A DNA stretch of 64,000 nt from Diplosphaera chodatii. Its lineage: Eukaryota > Chlorophyta > Trebouxiophyceae > Prasiolales > Stichococcaceae. Both the position numbers and the translations under genes were made by a program. The DNA lies in contig JAALGY010000014.1 of NCBI GenBank assembly GCA_032358165.1, positions 496,001 to 560,000 of the forward strand, written 5' to 3'. Below, in pieces: positions 1 through 13,149 of the stretch (positions are counted from its first letter, which is position 1; each line of letters begins with the position of its first letter). The notes below the pieces were generated by a model. The model did no database searches and was not told where the DNA came from. It saw only the letters and a list, made by a program, of their open reading frames with translations.

Positions 1-286
1 TGGCATCGAGGCAGATCGTTAGAACACAAGATGGGCTTGCAGCGCGTTGCTTATAATTATGCCTGACCGGAGAGCTCATCAGAGTAAGCGACAGGCCGAC
101 AATGAACTCATACACCATCGTTACGCAGGGACAAGCAAAGTCTAGGCATGTATGTCGGCATGACTTGACCACCGCGGTGCCGGATGGCGCCTTGATGGGC
201 GCCTTGATGGGACAATTGCTGAACTGATTGGCGAAGCGGGCTGCAGCATCGCCTGTTAACGTGACTGAACACGACCGGCATAAGAC

Positions 287-3200
287 ATGGGGCAGAGCTC
301 CGTGCCCGACCTGTTGAACGAGGCGCGCAATGACGCGGCGCCTGACAGCAAGTTGAGAGGGAAGCGTGCCATTGTCGATGGCCCAATGGTCATCCGCACC
401 AGCGGTGGCGACACAGCGCGCACCAGGGCCCTTTTGCAGCGGCTGAGCAATGCTGCTGGCAGCATGCTGGTGACTGCAAACGCATGCGCATTCTGTTGCA
501 CGCGCATGCATCGCATTCAAACAGGCGCCCTGCTGCGAGGATGGGAGGTGCTGGCTTTACCTGATCATGGACATCATCGATCTTACTCGCAGGTAGTGTT
601 CGAGACGCTCAGCGCCCCGGCCTACAAGTTGCTCTGCAGGTGAAGCACCCCTCTGCCGTGTACCAGACTGTCAGCAAAAGTTCGCGCGGCTTCTTTATTC
701 ATTGGACGAATGCTTCAGCGATGAGTGCGATGACACCGGGGTGTCGAGCCATATCGATCGCTGGACACCCAGCCTGGTAGTACATGCAGGGCCCTGAGGC
801 GGGGGCTGAGCTCCGGAGAGCAGGTACTGGCCGCCATGCACAGCTCTTCCCTGCACCTCTCCCCCGACGAGGAGGTCATCCTGGATTTGATCCCATGGCT
901 GAGGTAGGTAGGGGTTGCACGAGTCAGCTGTGCAACACACCAGCCAAACCATTGCATACATGATGCCTTCTGCACGAGCGACCGGCAGAGGGGCTCTGAA
1001 CAGACAATGCTCGAATGCTGGCCTCAGGGAGCACGACATCCCCTTCGTGGGTTGCATCGGCGAGGCGGACCCGCAAATCCTGTACATGGCCCAGCCGGGG
1101 GACGTTGTCATCAGCAGGGACAATGACTACCTGATTTGGGGCTGCGAGATGGCCTGGCTGCTGCCCTCGTGCGACCCTCTGTTGACGCTGATTGTGACTG
1201 TCTTGTACCACTGCAGCCAGACGCCAGGGTATCGCAGTTCGCCTATAGCTACCCAGGATGTAGTTGCTGCACCTACTGGCTGGCTGTCCTCATCTGCATC
1301 TCAACATGCAGTACTGTCAGATGTGTGACCTGACTTGTGGTGGCATCTACGTCGCTGCAGGGGCCTCATGCAGCACACCACCCAGGAGGCGGTGTACATG
1401 ACGGAGGAGGAGGCGGCGCGGGCGGGCAACGGCGCCAAAGCGGGCCCGCTGGCAGGCCTGCCGCCCGCCACCTTCCGCACCGCATCAATGGTGCTGGGCG
1501 GGTCAGACTATCAGGTACAGTCCTGGTCCGTGGCAGATGACCTGAGCAGATGCACTGCGCTAGTTGCTGTATACTTACAGTGCTCAGGCAGCTCGAGGTG
1601 ACATGCGCCGCGCCAGCAGATGCTGGTGATGCTTCATATTGACAGTTGCAGTTGTGCTGGTGGACTGGCAGGTCTACCACCCCTGGGGCGTGACAATGCG
1701 CCGGTATGTGCAGCGCCTGCTGCTGGCCATGGAGCAGGTTGGCGGCAGGATGCTGTCCGATGCGGAGGTGAGAGCATGCTGTCCCGGACCTGATGGCCTG
1801 GAGTATGTCATGTCACATCATCAGCGGCAGCCAGTCACTGCCGCATCTGCACTGCAGCCGGCCACCGTGCCAACTGCAACCGCTATGCTGTTCTGTCCGA
1901 CAGGAATGGTGTGCACGAAATCTCAGGAAGGTGCTGTGCCCACTGCAGGTCATCAGCACGCTGGTGGACCTCTGCAGAGAGCTGCATGACAGGGCGCCCG
2001 TCGGCAGCCCCAGGGGCCTGTGGAATGACGGGCAGCCGGTGGGCGATCGCACGCTGCCGACGGTGGAGCAGCTGCAGCGGCACCTGGCGCACGCAGAAAT
2101 TGTCATGCTCAATGCGCCAGGTGAGTTTGAATCTCTGATGTGGTTTTGCCAGGATTGTGCTTTCAGCTCGGCAGGCTGCTGCACACAGCCGCAGAGGCGC
2201 ACCTGCTGTCTGCTTGTTGCACCCTGTCAGTTGTCTGGCGTCCCTTCAATGGCTGTGACGTCCCTGCAACGCCTGCGCAGTGCTGCAGCAGCTGGGGGCC
2301 AGCCCGGCCAGGTGGACGCGCACCTTCCGGCAGCAGCTCGGCGGCACGCCGCTGCTGGCAGTGCAGGGAGCGCATGGGCTCCTGGTGGCAGGCAAGGACG
2401 CCACCGCCGACAACACCATCGCCACTGGCATTGCCACATGTGAGTTTCTCACCTTCGAGTCATTCACAACGGCATACATGAGTTACAGAGGGAGGTGCGC
2501 GGCACACATGCTGCAGGTGGACCGGCAACCAACGCCAGGTCGTGCATCAGCCGTGAAGGCTGCCAGACATATGAGCAGGCGACTCGTTGCAAGATACTGT
2601 TGGCAGAGGCGCCTTTGCAGACCCAGAACAGAATGCTTCTTGCATCATTCACATGCCAGTGCTGTGTTGTGCAATGTCACATCAGCCTCCAAGTTTACCA
2701 TGGCGTCACCCTGCAGGCGAGATGCGGGCGCTACCAAACCCTGTGTCGGGCAATCTGCAGCTGCTGCACCGCGAGCACCTCCTCCCCAATGAGCTGTTTG
2801 ACGGAGTCTTCAACCCATACGGCATGTCCCTCTTCGAAAAGCCACTGCTGGATCTGCCGGCGCTCTACACAGGTAAAAGCTGACTGTGATTCATAAACAT
2901 CAGATGGGCAGAGCCGAACCGACATATCCTTGAACGTCAGGCTGCCAATGCACGCAGCGTGCAATGCACCCCGCAGTTTCTGGACTGCTGACAAGCGAAT
3001 GGTGCTTTGCATGTCATGCACAGACGTGTCCCAGCTGTTCAGCGAGCCAGACCTGCAGCCGCTGGTGCTCTTCAACATCCCGCCGGTGGGGAGCAGCTCG
3101 CCGTATCTCCTGCCGGGACCCATGCTGCGGCAGCTGGCATCAACATCACACGACGTGCACCGCGTCCTTGGCAGCCGCTTCCATGCTACCAGTGATCTCA

Positions 3201-6200
3201 GGTGCGCTGGTCTTTCTGTGATCGCTTACAACTCTTGCAAGTGGCAGTGTGTCATGGAAACCACTGCAACCCGCTGTACATCCGACCATTCGTCAACCGA
3301 ACAGCATATGCGTTGCACAGGGAGCTCCACCCTGGTCCCGACGGCACGTGCGTGCCGCTGCTGCTGTTTGGGCCAGAGGAGGAGGTCACTGGAGCGCACC
3401 TGAGCATCGGACAAGGTGGGGAGAGAATGCAGTTGAGGGGCCGCCTGCACATTCCGACGGTGGTGTGCGGCGAGCTGGAGGGCGGCATGGCTGGCGTCAT
3501 TGCCCTCGACCGCATAGGCGCCGCCCACCTGCGCTTTGTGAAAGATCAGATTGGCAACGCGCCAATGAAGGTGCCATGCGTGCCCGTGCATGCTGAACGA
3601 CGAGCCAGATGCATGTCAGTTTAACAAGCTGTAGCGCTGTCCTGCTCCACTTGTCATAGGGAGCTGGTGCATCATTGTACCTGCAGGCCAGTGCAGCGCT
3701 GGCCGCGGAGCTGCAATCAATGACTTCGTGGCGGGCCGAAGATGCACCAGAGCATGGGCTCAAAGCATCCATCGAGCTGGAGCTCCTACTGGGAACTACT
3801 CGATCCATGGCCTGCCCTGCGCTGTCTCTGAAGAACATGTTTGGTGATGGACTGCCTCCTCGTGCTCCTTACTTTTGGATACCACGATGCAGTACATCGT
3901 TTTGCTGTTGACACCCCACCAATATCGCATGGCACCTCGACCCTTGTGCTCACTCAGTTGTCAATTGTTTTGCAGGCCTGGATGCAGTGCCGCCTGACAT
4001 GCCCAACAGGGTGGACATGCTGTGGGATGGCAAGTTCCTGGGCACATGCCGATTCGGGCACCTCAGGGTGATGCGTCTCTCACAATGTCACCTTGTTCAA
4101 TGCTTGAGCATGACTATATATGCTCGAAGTCGAGCCAAGGACAATGCTCCGCGAGCAGCCCAGGTTGTGCACCACACTTCGTACACCAAGGTCGCAAACC
4201 GACTTTGAGCTGTGTCAAACATGCAGCTCGTGGGACGCATGGTGGACGATCTTCTCTTGGCCTTGGCGCAGTCACATGCGGATGGGCGGTTGATTGCCAG
4301 CTGGCTGCCTGCCCATGCAGCGTTGACATTCACGCTGGACCAGCCTGTGTCCGATTCCAAGGTGGCTGCCATGCATGCAAGCTGCCGCAGTATTGAAAAC
4401 CCACAAAGTGTGTTCCGGGTGATTGTCGATCACTGGCATGCTGTGAGTAGCCAATTTGCTGTGTACCATGTTGGCGCTTCATTAATGCAGGTTCACAAAT
4501 TGCTTAGTTCGATGCACGCTGAGCTGCATCCTGAGGTGCTCTCTGAGGGGGGCGTGCGATTCAGCGGTACCACAGCGGAGATTGTCATTGGCAGCAGCGT
4601 GCTCCACCTGTCTGGTGTGCACGACACATCAAGATCCGCGCACAAGGCATCGCAGCTGGCTGTCACCTCCGCATCTGCTTGGCTGACATGCTCAGTATAA
4701 TATGGGTGCTATACTGACGCCGCTGAATGTCACTATCGTATAGGCAAGGCTGCAGACGCTCTGCAGCTGTACTATTCTGACCTCAGCAGAGAAGTGGAGC
4801 ATTCTGAGCTTGTGTGCCTGGGGCACCCGCTGCCAGAAGTGATTGCACGCCCCAGTAGATCCCCCGTAGAGGACGGCAGCGTCCTAATCGTGGGCCTGGG
4901 GCCCACGCTGCGGGTGAGTCTGCCGCCATCCTACATACCGAACTTGATTGGGTGCGGGCTTCAATGCCCACACCATACATACCCAAAGCACGCAAGGCGC
5001 AGAGTGCAAGACTGCCGTCATTCGTGTAAGAGTTTGGCAGACCTTTTGTCTGCTCACGTGAATGGCAGGGGCTGGAGGTGCTGCTGCACAGCGCAAATGG
5101 CGCCTTTGAGCTGCAGCGGGTGGCACGGGGCTTCAAGTTGTCATTTGCAGCGTCCTCCCTATCAGCCAAAGTCCAACAGAAGACGGTGCATCACTCATCC
5201 CACATTGGCAGCTTTCTGCATATCTTTGCATCGAGTGTCAGGTGTCGTCTGCTTGCCGGACTGCCTCCGATTGGTGCTGCGTCACTGTGCATGTGCTGAC
5301 ACAACAGGTGGCAGCAGCAACACCAGCAGTGTTGGCAGCAGCAGCGCAATGCCAGCCCCGCACAGACGCTTAAAGGCGGGCAGTCGTGGCCAACACCGAC
5401 GCTCGGCATGCACAGCGCAGCACCATGTTTGTGAGTGGCAGCCGCGTGCTTGGTGCCTTGCCAAAGGTCACAGACAAGGCACTCTTCCTTTCAGGTAGAG
5501 CGCCTATGTTGCCATAAAGGCATGCTGTGTCTCTTGTCTGTTTTGAACAGCCCTGTCTATGAATCGAGGCATTTCCGCTTGAACTTCAGGGGAGTGTATG
5601 CGGCTGCTGCTTCGTCTGCCTGACAATGCCCCATTGCCCAGCGACGGACGCCCAACATTGACACTGTACTTGGGAGGCACCCTGGCTGCGACTGGCTACG
5701 CACAACTGCAAGGCCCAGATTTGTGGGGGCTGGCATTTCGGCATGGTACAGAATGGTGCAGCCCCCTTGCGACAGCGGTGCTGGAGCTGTGCCGGCAAGG
5801 CAGCGCCGCAGCGGCTGATGCCTCGGCTGATGTCGGCATTCAGCAAATCAGCCTCCGCCCGGTCCTGGACAAGGACCCTGGCAGCATAGCAGCGACCGTC
5901 AGCGGCTTCACCCTGAACTCGCAACAGGTGTGTGTCTCTGCAGCAAGCATGTCACCTGCAGCGATGTGATCAGATGTCCACTTGTACCTGCAGTAGTCAC
6001 ATGGTGGTGATGAGAGCGCAACCATCCAGACGACTGGCTGCAGGTGCTCAATGCTGTGAGCGCAGCGGCGCGTGCCTGGCAGCTGGTGGATGAGCATGTG
6101 GCTGCCCTCTCCTATGCTGAAGTGCGACGCCTTGCTACCAGCGGCGGCCCGCGATGGAGCTTCAGCGGTGGGTGCCTTGTCCAGATCTGCACTGCTACTT

Positions 6201-9022
6201 CATCGACAGCTATATGACTGTGAGAGCTGACCTTACAACAGCAGTCCCTTACTTTGCAGGGGATGGCCTGTACATTTTGCAGCAGCTGCACGCAGATCAG
6301 GACATAGATGGCCAGCATGTCACCTTTGACTTTGCCGGCATCGAGATGGTGGCCAGATGTGGCCGCGTGCAATGCGGATCCAAAATCGAATTTTCCCATC
6401 GCCAGCTGCCGCACCTGCTGCACGTGATGAACACAGTGCTCCGGGCCGTCAGCCTGGGCGAAGCCAGCTACACAAGCAGCGACAGCAATGCACCTGCAGA
6501 TCGGGTGCTCCAGCCCCACGAGATGGCACGCCTGACGCTGTCTGCGCGCAGCGGCAAGGCTGTGCTCGGTGTGCTGGGGCACACCATCGACACTTCACAG
6601 GTGCAGCGCGCTGATATGCTGCCGATGTGTGCAGCGGGACTCGGTTGCCGCTGGTGTACATCGTGCTTGTTGCAGGGCTGTGGCCATGCGCGACGCCCTT
6701 CATTGCACATATGCTGACCCTCCTTCCCGCTTTGCAGGCACGCATGCTGTACGACGAGGCGGACAGGGAGCTTACGGCAGGCTGGATGACAGAAGCTGAT
6801 GGCTGCCTCAGCCGGCCGCTCCCACAGGGCTTGCACACCATGTGTGCCCTAGACTACCTGAAAGCTGCCGGGGTGTTCGCGCGAATCGCTGGTATGCAAT
6901 AGGAACTGCTTGGCAGCAAAGTCCCCCCCCTACACCTCTCAGGTTGTCACAAGGGTGTGGTTCACAGTAAGTTTGGCAACAAGCTCCATTGCGAGCATTC
7001 CAGGCTGTAATCGAATCCAGTTCACATCATGTACTGTGATCTTTCTGCAGGCAAAGCTCAGGGTCAGCTGGGTCTGCTTGACAGCGTCAGCGGCGAGCTG
7101 CAGCTGCCTGCAAAGGGACAGGTCAAGGCGGGCAGCACCAGTGTTCGAGGTGCCTTCGACATGAGTTCGTGCAACCAGATCAACAGCCTGGACTTGCCAA
7201 GCAGCCTTGCTCGGGTGGCCTGCCAGGCAGTGTCCGCAGCGGCAGAGTCAGGTGCAGCAACACTGTCTGGTGCGGCAGAGCCACGCATCACGCTGCGCTG
7301 CCAGCTGCCCCAGATCGGCGCTGATGCCACAGCGTCGGCTGGTGGGGGCGAGCAAACGGCCATCTTTCAGTATGGTCTCGCCAACAGCGAGCTCGACCCA
7401 GCACAGGCAAGAAGTAGTCAATGAGGACTTGTTGCCGGTGCAGCTTGGTCGACAGGGATATCGTCTCTTCATTTGCAGCATTCCAGCCATGATTCGCTGG
7501 TGTCTGAAGCCTTGATTGCTCAAATCAGCCTGACCCCGGTGTGAACCCAATGTACAGGTCAGTACATTCGTGAGGGAGCACCTCAAGCCCTCCGTCCAGT
7601 GGACGGTGCTGGATGCAGTCGAGGGTACCTTGTTGACGCGCAACCTGGCCTCGTTCACCACGACCATCATCTGTCCAAGTGCGGCTCCTTCCTCAGCATC
7701 CCTGCTCTCTGTGCATATTGCATATTGCGCTTTGAGCAGCGTGTCGTACTGCTCGCTGGTGCCTGCGATTATCATCTGCAATGTGCCCGCTGTAGTCGGA
7801 CACATGGCACGCCTGGGTCTGCCGGACGCCTGCCTACCACCCAAGGTCGGCAAGAAGAAGAAGAGATCCTCTAGAGGCAGCCGCCCCTGCGCCGACCGCC
7901 GTCTGGTTGCCGTGTACTATGGTGATCAGCTGGTCGCGCACTCGCTGCGTGCGTATAGAGGTGGAGACATGTTCCAGCTGTCTGCGCCGCCCATCCCGCA
8001 CGAGATCATGAGCAGCATTCAGTCCGCAGCGAAGCAGCAAGCGGCCGCCGCAGGCCTGTCTCCTGACCAGCTGTCGCTCACGCTCAGCCACATCTCGGAG
8101 GCAGCAGCAGCCAGCTTGCCGCAAGGGCACTGGGGTCTAAAGCTTGCTGTGGCAGAGCTCCAGGACCATGAGGCTGCCATTGGCGCGGAGGTAAGTGAGG
8201 ATATCTTGTCCGACCAGCTTGCCCTCCTGCCATGTTAGCTGCCAGCCATGCTGCTTTGGAAAACCTGACCAGCTGATCAACCTTTGCGAGTCCCCCAGAG
8301 CAATCTGACTATTCATGTCTTACTGTACATGTTTGGCGCCGCCCTTGTAGGTGAAGGCGGCGCTGGAAGCTGCGGCAGCCAGCGCGCCGCAAGGGCAGTG
8401 GGCTCTGAGGTCTGCCGTGGCGGAGTTCCAGGACCATGAAGCTGCCATCGGCACGGAGGTAGGCGAGGCCAGCTTATCCGACTGGCTTGCCCTCCCGTCA
8501 CTCTGACTGCCAGCTATACTGATTGGGAAATCTGACTGATATCCCATCTCCTGCGAGTTCCCAATGGCAGCTTCACGCTTCGCAAATTGCGTCACATGTT
8601 TGATGTTGCTCTTGCAGGTGAATGCGGCGCTGGAAGCTGCAGAGCCGCGGGGCCAGGGCACGCCGCCTGCAGCACCTCCGCCGGCCTCAGACGGTGCCGC
8701 CGCTGCAGAGCGCGACCAGGCCGGCGGCGCCCTTGCTGCAGCTGTCGGCACTGGCAGTGGCGCAGCGGGTGCCAGCAGGAGCAGACGGGGTGGCGGCAGC
8801 CCCACCGCTGCAGCTGCCGGCGGCGGCGGCGGCAGGGCAGGTGCTGGCGGGAGCGGACAGGCCGGCGGCGCCACTGCTGCAGTCGGGGCAGGAGGCGGTG
8901 CGCGGCCGCAGCCCGGCAAGACGGCGGACCAGAAGCGGCGCCGTGAGGAGCCAGTGGCATGCACACGCACGCTGCGCAAGCGCAAGCGTGTGAATTATGA
9001 GGAATTTGAGGAGTGGGACTGA
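287..9022 (+). CDS. Large multi-exon protein with N-terminal XPG/Asteroid-like nuclease domain
   Basis: The start ATG opens an XPG-N-like segment (MGQSSVPDLLNEA, then LRGKRAIVDG). An exon at about 1043-1200 holds an XPG-I-like core (GEADPQILYMAQPGDVVISR, then DNDYLIWGC), with the acidic residues expected of this metal-dependent nuclease family. The exon at about 1360-1515 ends in MVLGGSDY, resembling the region after XPG-I in Asteroid-type proteins. Later exons include LRGRLHIPTVVCGELEGGMA (near 3440), VDMLWDGKFLGTCRFGHLR (near 4010) and a long stretch from 5600 to 8190 that I do not recognise. Exon ends at 3570 and 3687 join in phase, so I treat this as one gene, but it could be two adjacent genes split near 3.6 kb. 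The last exon (8618-9022) is Ala/Gly-rich and ends in a basic KRKR cluster before an acidic tail; KKKKR occurs near 7855. Both suggest nuclear localisation. The XPG part is secure; the single-gene model and the function of the rest are not. Confidence 0.5.
8095..8660 (+). repeat. Tandem exon-plus-intron duplication (two full units and a partial third)
   Basis: Exon 8351-8458 encodes LEAAAASAPQGQWALRSAV followed by QDHEAAIG. It matches the end of the preceding exon (to 8190), which encodes EAAAASLPQGHWGLKLAV then QDHEAAIG. The introns after both exons also match at their 5' ends, both reading into a segment like SDQLALLP or SDWLALPS if translated. A third copy begins at 8618 (VNAALEAAEPRGQG) and then diverges into Ala/Gly-rich sequence. 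The repeat period is 267 bases (8351 to 8618). Exon 8351-8458 is 108 bases in phase 0, so the duplication keeps the reading frame. Confidence 0.8.
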
Positions 9023-9297
9023 AACACGGTCGGTGGGGTGCTGAGGTCATGGATGACGCGGGTGTTGCTCATGAAACCCACAGTGTGGCTGAACAGAGAG
9101 TGGTCGGGTGCAGCAATTTGACTCGATGGCATGCTCTGACAGCCCAGCCAGCTGCATCGTGTCGTTCTGTTTGTATGATGCATCACGACAGTGTAGCTCC
9201 ATTTGAGTCTGTGTTGTTGTAGATAGGTGTGCATGCCCAGGGCGCAAATCATGTGATCGTTCATATACCCATGCAAGCAATCCGCTGCCAATATTGT

Positions 9298-12200
9298 TCA
9301 GGGAGCTGCTATGAAATCGTAGCATCTCAGCTTGCAGATACCAACGGGCCTGTGCACATGGACTGGTGCAAGCCCTGACGTCGGCGTCAAGCGCGCACGC
9401 CCGCCACTGCCAGCCCACACAGTCACACAACGATACTGACCGCGGTCATTGCTCGCTGCATAGCTACACCCGCTGCCGCTTGTGCTGTCGGCGTTGTCTG
9501 GGGGCCGCAGGCTGGCTTCGCCCTGCAAACATTCACTCATGGGTCTGCATACTATGGTTTGCTGCAGCTGGTATGATGGGGCGGAGACAGGTCAATATGC
9601 ACGATTCGTCCAAAGATGCTTGCATGACAGTTGCCACCAAGCCTAATCGTGCATGCACAGGCCAGGCATCAGGGTTTGAGGCCTGCGCACCAGCGCGGTG
9701 CGGCCCAGCGTGACGCGGCACAGCGCAACCATGATGGCTGCCGATGCACTGCGGCTTGAACCGTGAAACAGCCACTGCTCGTTGATCTTCAGCCGAAGGT
9801 CATCAGCATAGTCCTCTGCAACTGGGATAGACACCGCTGGATGGTGCATTCACATCACACAGCATAGACTTTGCACAGCTCAAAGTGTGAGCTGGCAGGC
9901 AGCGATTCGACAGGTGGCACTTGGGGGAATTGGCAAGATAGCATCCCACCTACACCCTGCTCCTCGGCAATCTCGGCGCAGCGGTGGGCGTAGGCGCCCC
10001 ACAGCCGCGGGTTGGCCACCCTGTAGATGGCCCGCACCTGCAAAAGCATGAGCTCGACTCCAGTCCAGCAAACACATTCATACGGTGCACTGTTTCTAGC
10101 TCTGATTGCCTGCAGCCTGCAGCAGCATAGCACCTCTCCACCACATTGCAGTCTGGTTCCTGCGATGCACCGCTTACTACTCTGTTTGCTAACCCACGTG
10201 AGAGGCGATGTGTCAGCAGCAGCAACAGGATGTATACAGGTGTGGTATGGATCTCGCTGAACTGCCACACAGCCAACCGACCTGACGGCGAGCGAGGCCA
10301 CCATCTGGGTGGCACACAGCTCGCAGAACCATTTCCACCTCTTGGAGCAATCCTGCAGACTCCCACTCCACCAGGATGCTGTGCCTGCATGTGACAAGTA
10401 TGCCCGCAGGCACGTCATGTTTGCTCACCGAGGGACGTGCATGCATATGTCAGGCTGTCAAACAGAGCGGATCTTGACAATTTTTCAGGCAGCACACTGG
10501 GTAGCTGAAGAATATGATGTGAGGTTTGACTTCAGGTTCAGCTTCAGGAGGTGCAAAACTGCACCAGACAAAAGGGCAATGTAGTTAGCACTCGCATAGA
10601 GGACAGTCTGTCTTTGATGGTGTGCTGCTGTATCAGCCAGTCCACGGCTGCCATTCCATCCTGGTGATGGACCACCAGTGCCAGAGCGGCTTCAATCCTG
10701 CATCGAGAAGCACTGGCCTGTCAAGAAGGCCTACTATGTTGTTGCATGGCGTTCCTTCAACAGGCTCAGCTGTACGCAGGGCACCACCTACAGAACTGAG
10801 TCTTAATCCGTCGGCTGGCCTGCCGAACAGTAGTCAGCTACATGCGGTATTTGAGATTCGAGTGATGTAATTGCACTCCATGTGACACACCTGGTGGGGC
10901 CCCCCTGGCGCATGATCTCATGTACTGCCTGCGGGTCTGCCCACGGCAGCATTGTGTACTGCACCCGCTGCTCTTGCGCCGTCGGCCCCTGCGCAGCGGC
11001 TGCACGTTGGCTGTCCCACCCTGGCGCCTCCACCGACAGATGCCCTGCCACTCCAGAGGCAGCTGTGCCGCCCCTCCACAAGCGCTGTGTTGCTGCCGCC
11101 GCTGCAATGGCAGCTGCGTGCCAACATACAGACATGTGCGTCAATCACCAGCCATGCACTGACCGACACGTTGGAAATGACCAAATCTTACGGGGCTCCA
11201 GACGTACACAGAGTTGCATGCTCATCAACAAGTCAGCATCCCTGCTTGCCCTCAACACTGTGCAACATGCCTGCCATATGATCCATGCAATGCCACTGGT
11301 GAGCAACGAACTATGACTACAGCTAATGTAGCGGGTTGGTCACGCTGCCAGCTTGCAAATTGCAAGGCAAGTGTGTTGCAGGCATGCCTGCAAGCGTAGC
11401 TTCCGCTCGTGCGGCTGCAACAGAGGCCAGTTGCTTTGAATGCGAGGACGGCAGCCCATCCCAAATGCCAGGCTGCAGCCCTGGCACCTGCACAAATGGG
11501 GCACCTGCTGCTGCAATGGCCTCCGCAACTGCTGAGTCTGCGAGGCTTGCTGTACCTGTTGCTGTTGTGTGTGTGCGCGCACCTGCCGTGGCTGCGGCTG
11601 CGGCTGCCCAACTTGAGACGGAGTCCCCGTATGCGCTGCTGGGTGCGGTGGCTGCAGCTGACTTGATTGATGGGCTGCCTGGTTGGCCTGTTGCACCAAC
11701 ACTACGCAGCTGTCACGATATCCTTGCTCTGCAGACGTGGCTGCCGGGCAGAAGCACCAATATGGCAGAGGACTGCAGTCAGAAGGCTTGGCCAGGAGGC
11801 ACTGCTCTTCAATTCCATAGTCTGCCGTACCGTCATCAGCCGCTTGACCACGCTGCACCCTTGACGGAAGATCACAGAGCCGCACAGACATGCGCACGCA
11901 AGGAACACATCGTGATGAGATCTTGTTTCCCTCTTGCCTGCACATAGGAGAACCTTGCTTCAGGCAGCGACTGCAAACTCTGTGACACCCCATGCCACCA
12001 TCACGATGTCGGCAGGACAGCATGTGCATAGATACGGAGTGCATTCTGCATATGCTATCACGTCATCCTGTATGTTTACATATAATTTGCTCCTCTAGTG
12101 CCTTGGCACGTTCACCGGTTGTTCGGACGCAGTCTGCAAGCCTTTCATTTGTGGCAAGCCTTGCGTCCATGTCGCTTTGCTCCTCTGCGGGTAGATACTG

Positions 12201-12903
12201 CCGCTGCCAGCGCTTTGCTGGTTGCACGCAGGAAATTATATCAAGCGTCAGATCAACTTGTGCAGCGCACGAAGTACAGATGAACATAGAGCTAGCTGCG
12301 ATACGATTCCCTCCTTCTCGAACCCAACAAACGGTGGATGCCGTATGCGTAGTGGCAGCACCTGCAGCAAGTGCTTACCCGGTATTAAAGCATGGACTGC
12401 CATGTGTCCTTGAACTGTCACTTTAAGGAGGCTGTCAGGTCCAGAGCGCCATGCCTCGGTGTGTGCCTCGCCTGCTCTGTTGGTTGACAGTGCAGACCGC
12501 AGGCTACGGTGCGATCGTCATGCATGCTGGAGTGCGGCACTCTGGCATCATATGGGAATATGGGTAAATCCGAGGCGATTTGGTCCTGTAATAAGCAACT
12601 CAAAGATGTGGTGCAGCTGACGTCTGCTCTCGCCTTTTCGTGGACCTCGATGCATGCACCTTCCGATGCGTATGGACACGACAGTCCTGAGTGCGCACAA
12701 CTGCACACCCAGAAAGCACCTTTGTGTCCTTCCAGTTGGTTTACAGGTGCGCAGCACTCCGTTCTGCAGCAGTAAGCCAGGGCATCTTCTGACGGTTGGC
12801 ATGGTACCTCCAAGGTCTCTCCAAGGAGATTGCAGGGGAGATCGTCCTTCAGAAGCTCAGAAGGCGTTAGCTGCCTCACCTGATTCCTGCTGCCTTGTTG
12901 CAC
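9298..12903 (-). CDS. PARP-related protein with an apparently incomplete catalytic domain
   Basis: On the minus strand an exon at about 9956-10036 encodes IYRVANPRLWGAYAHRC then AEIAEEQG, the typical start of a poly(ADP-ribose) polymerase catalytic domain. The next exon (about 9660-9825) continues LRLKINEQWLFHGSS, containing the NAD-contacting His-Gly motif. It then runs directly into ALCRVTLGRTALVRRP, which in family members lies well downstream. The intervening part, with the usual GxYFA tyrosine strand, is absent. Upstream (towards 12.9 kb) are plausible exons with a Gln/Pro-rich segment (about 11.3-11.7 kb), a helical segment (12063-12287) and a Cys-containing segment (12.7-12.9 kb). Whether all belong to this gene is unclear. 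A possible C-terminal exon lies at 9298-9520. It converges on the XPG-like gene, whose stop is at 9022. The PARP kinship is firm. Both ends and the exon count are guesses. Confidence 0.45.
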
Positions 12904-13149
12904 ACAGAAACAGGCTGCTAGTCGCGTGCAGCTGGTTGCAATTGTCGCCGTGTGCTCTATGGCTTATGTCTCACTTTCAATATGGTCTAGAAGGGGATGC
13001 CACTGGAAGTGAGGTGCAGCAATGTGACTGAACCTGGAATGCTTCTCGGCAGCATCCCTTCGCATTACTGCTGCTTCGTGCTCCAGCATCAGCTGTGTTG
13101 AGCTCTGCCCAGCACCTTGACGTACCTGCGGCATCTGCGGTGCATCGTA

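Noticed and set aside
12961..13149. A small plus-strand ORF just upstream of the adenylyltransferase gene (ATG near 12966)
   Set aside because: It is very short, has no motif, and could be 5' UTR; not enough to call a gene.
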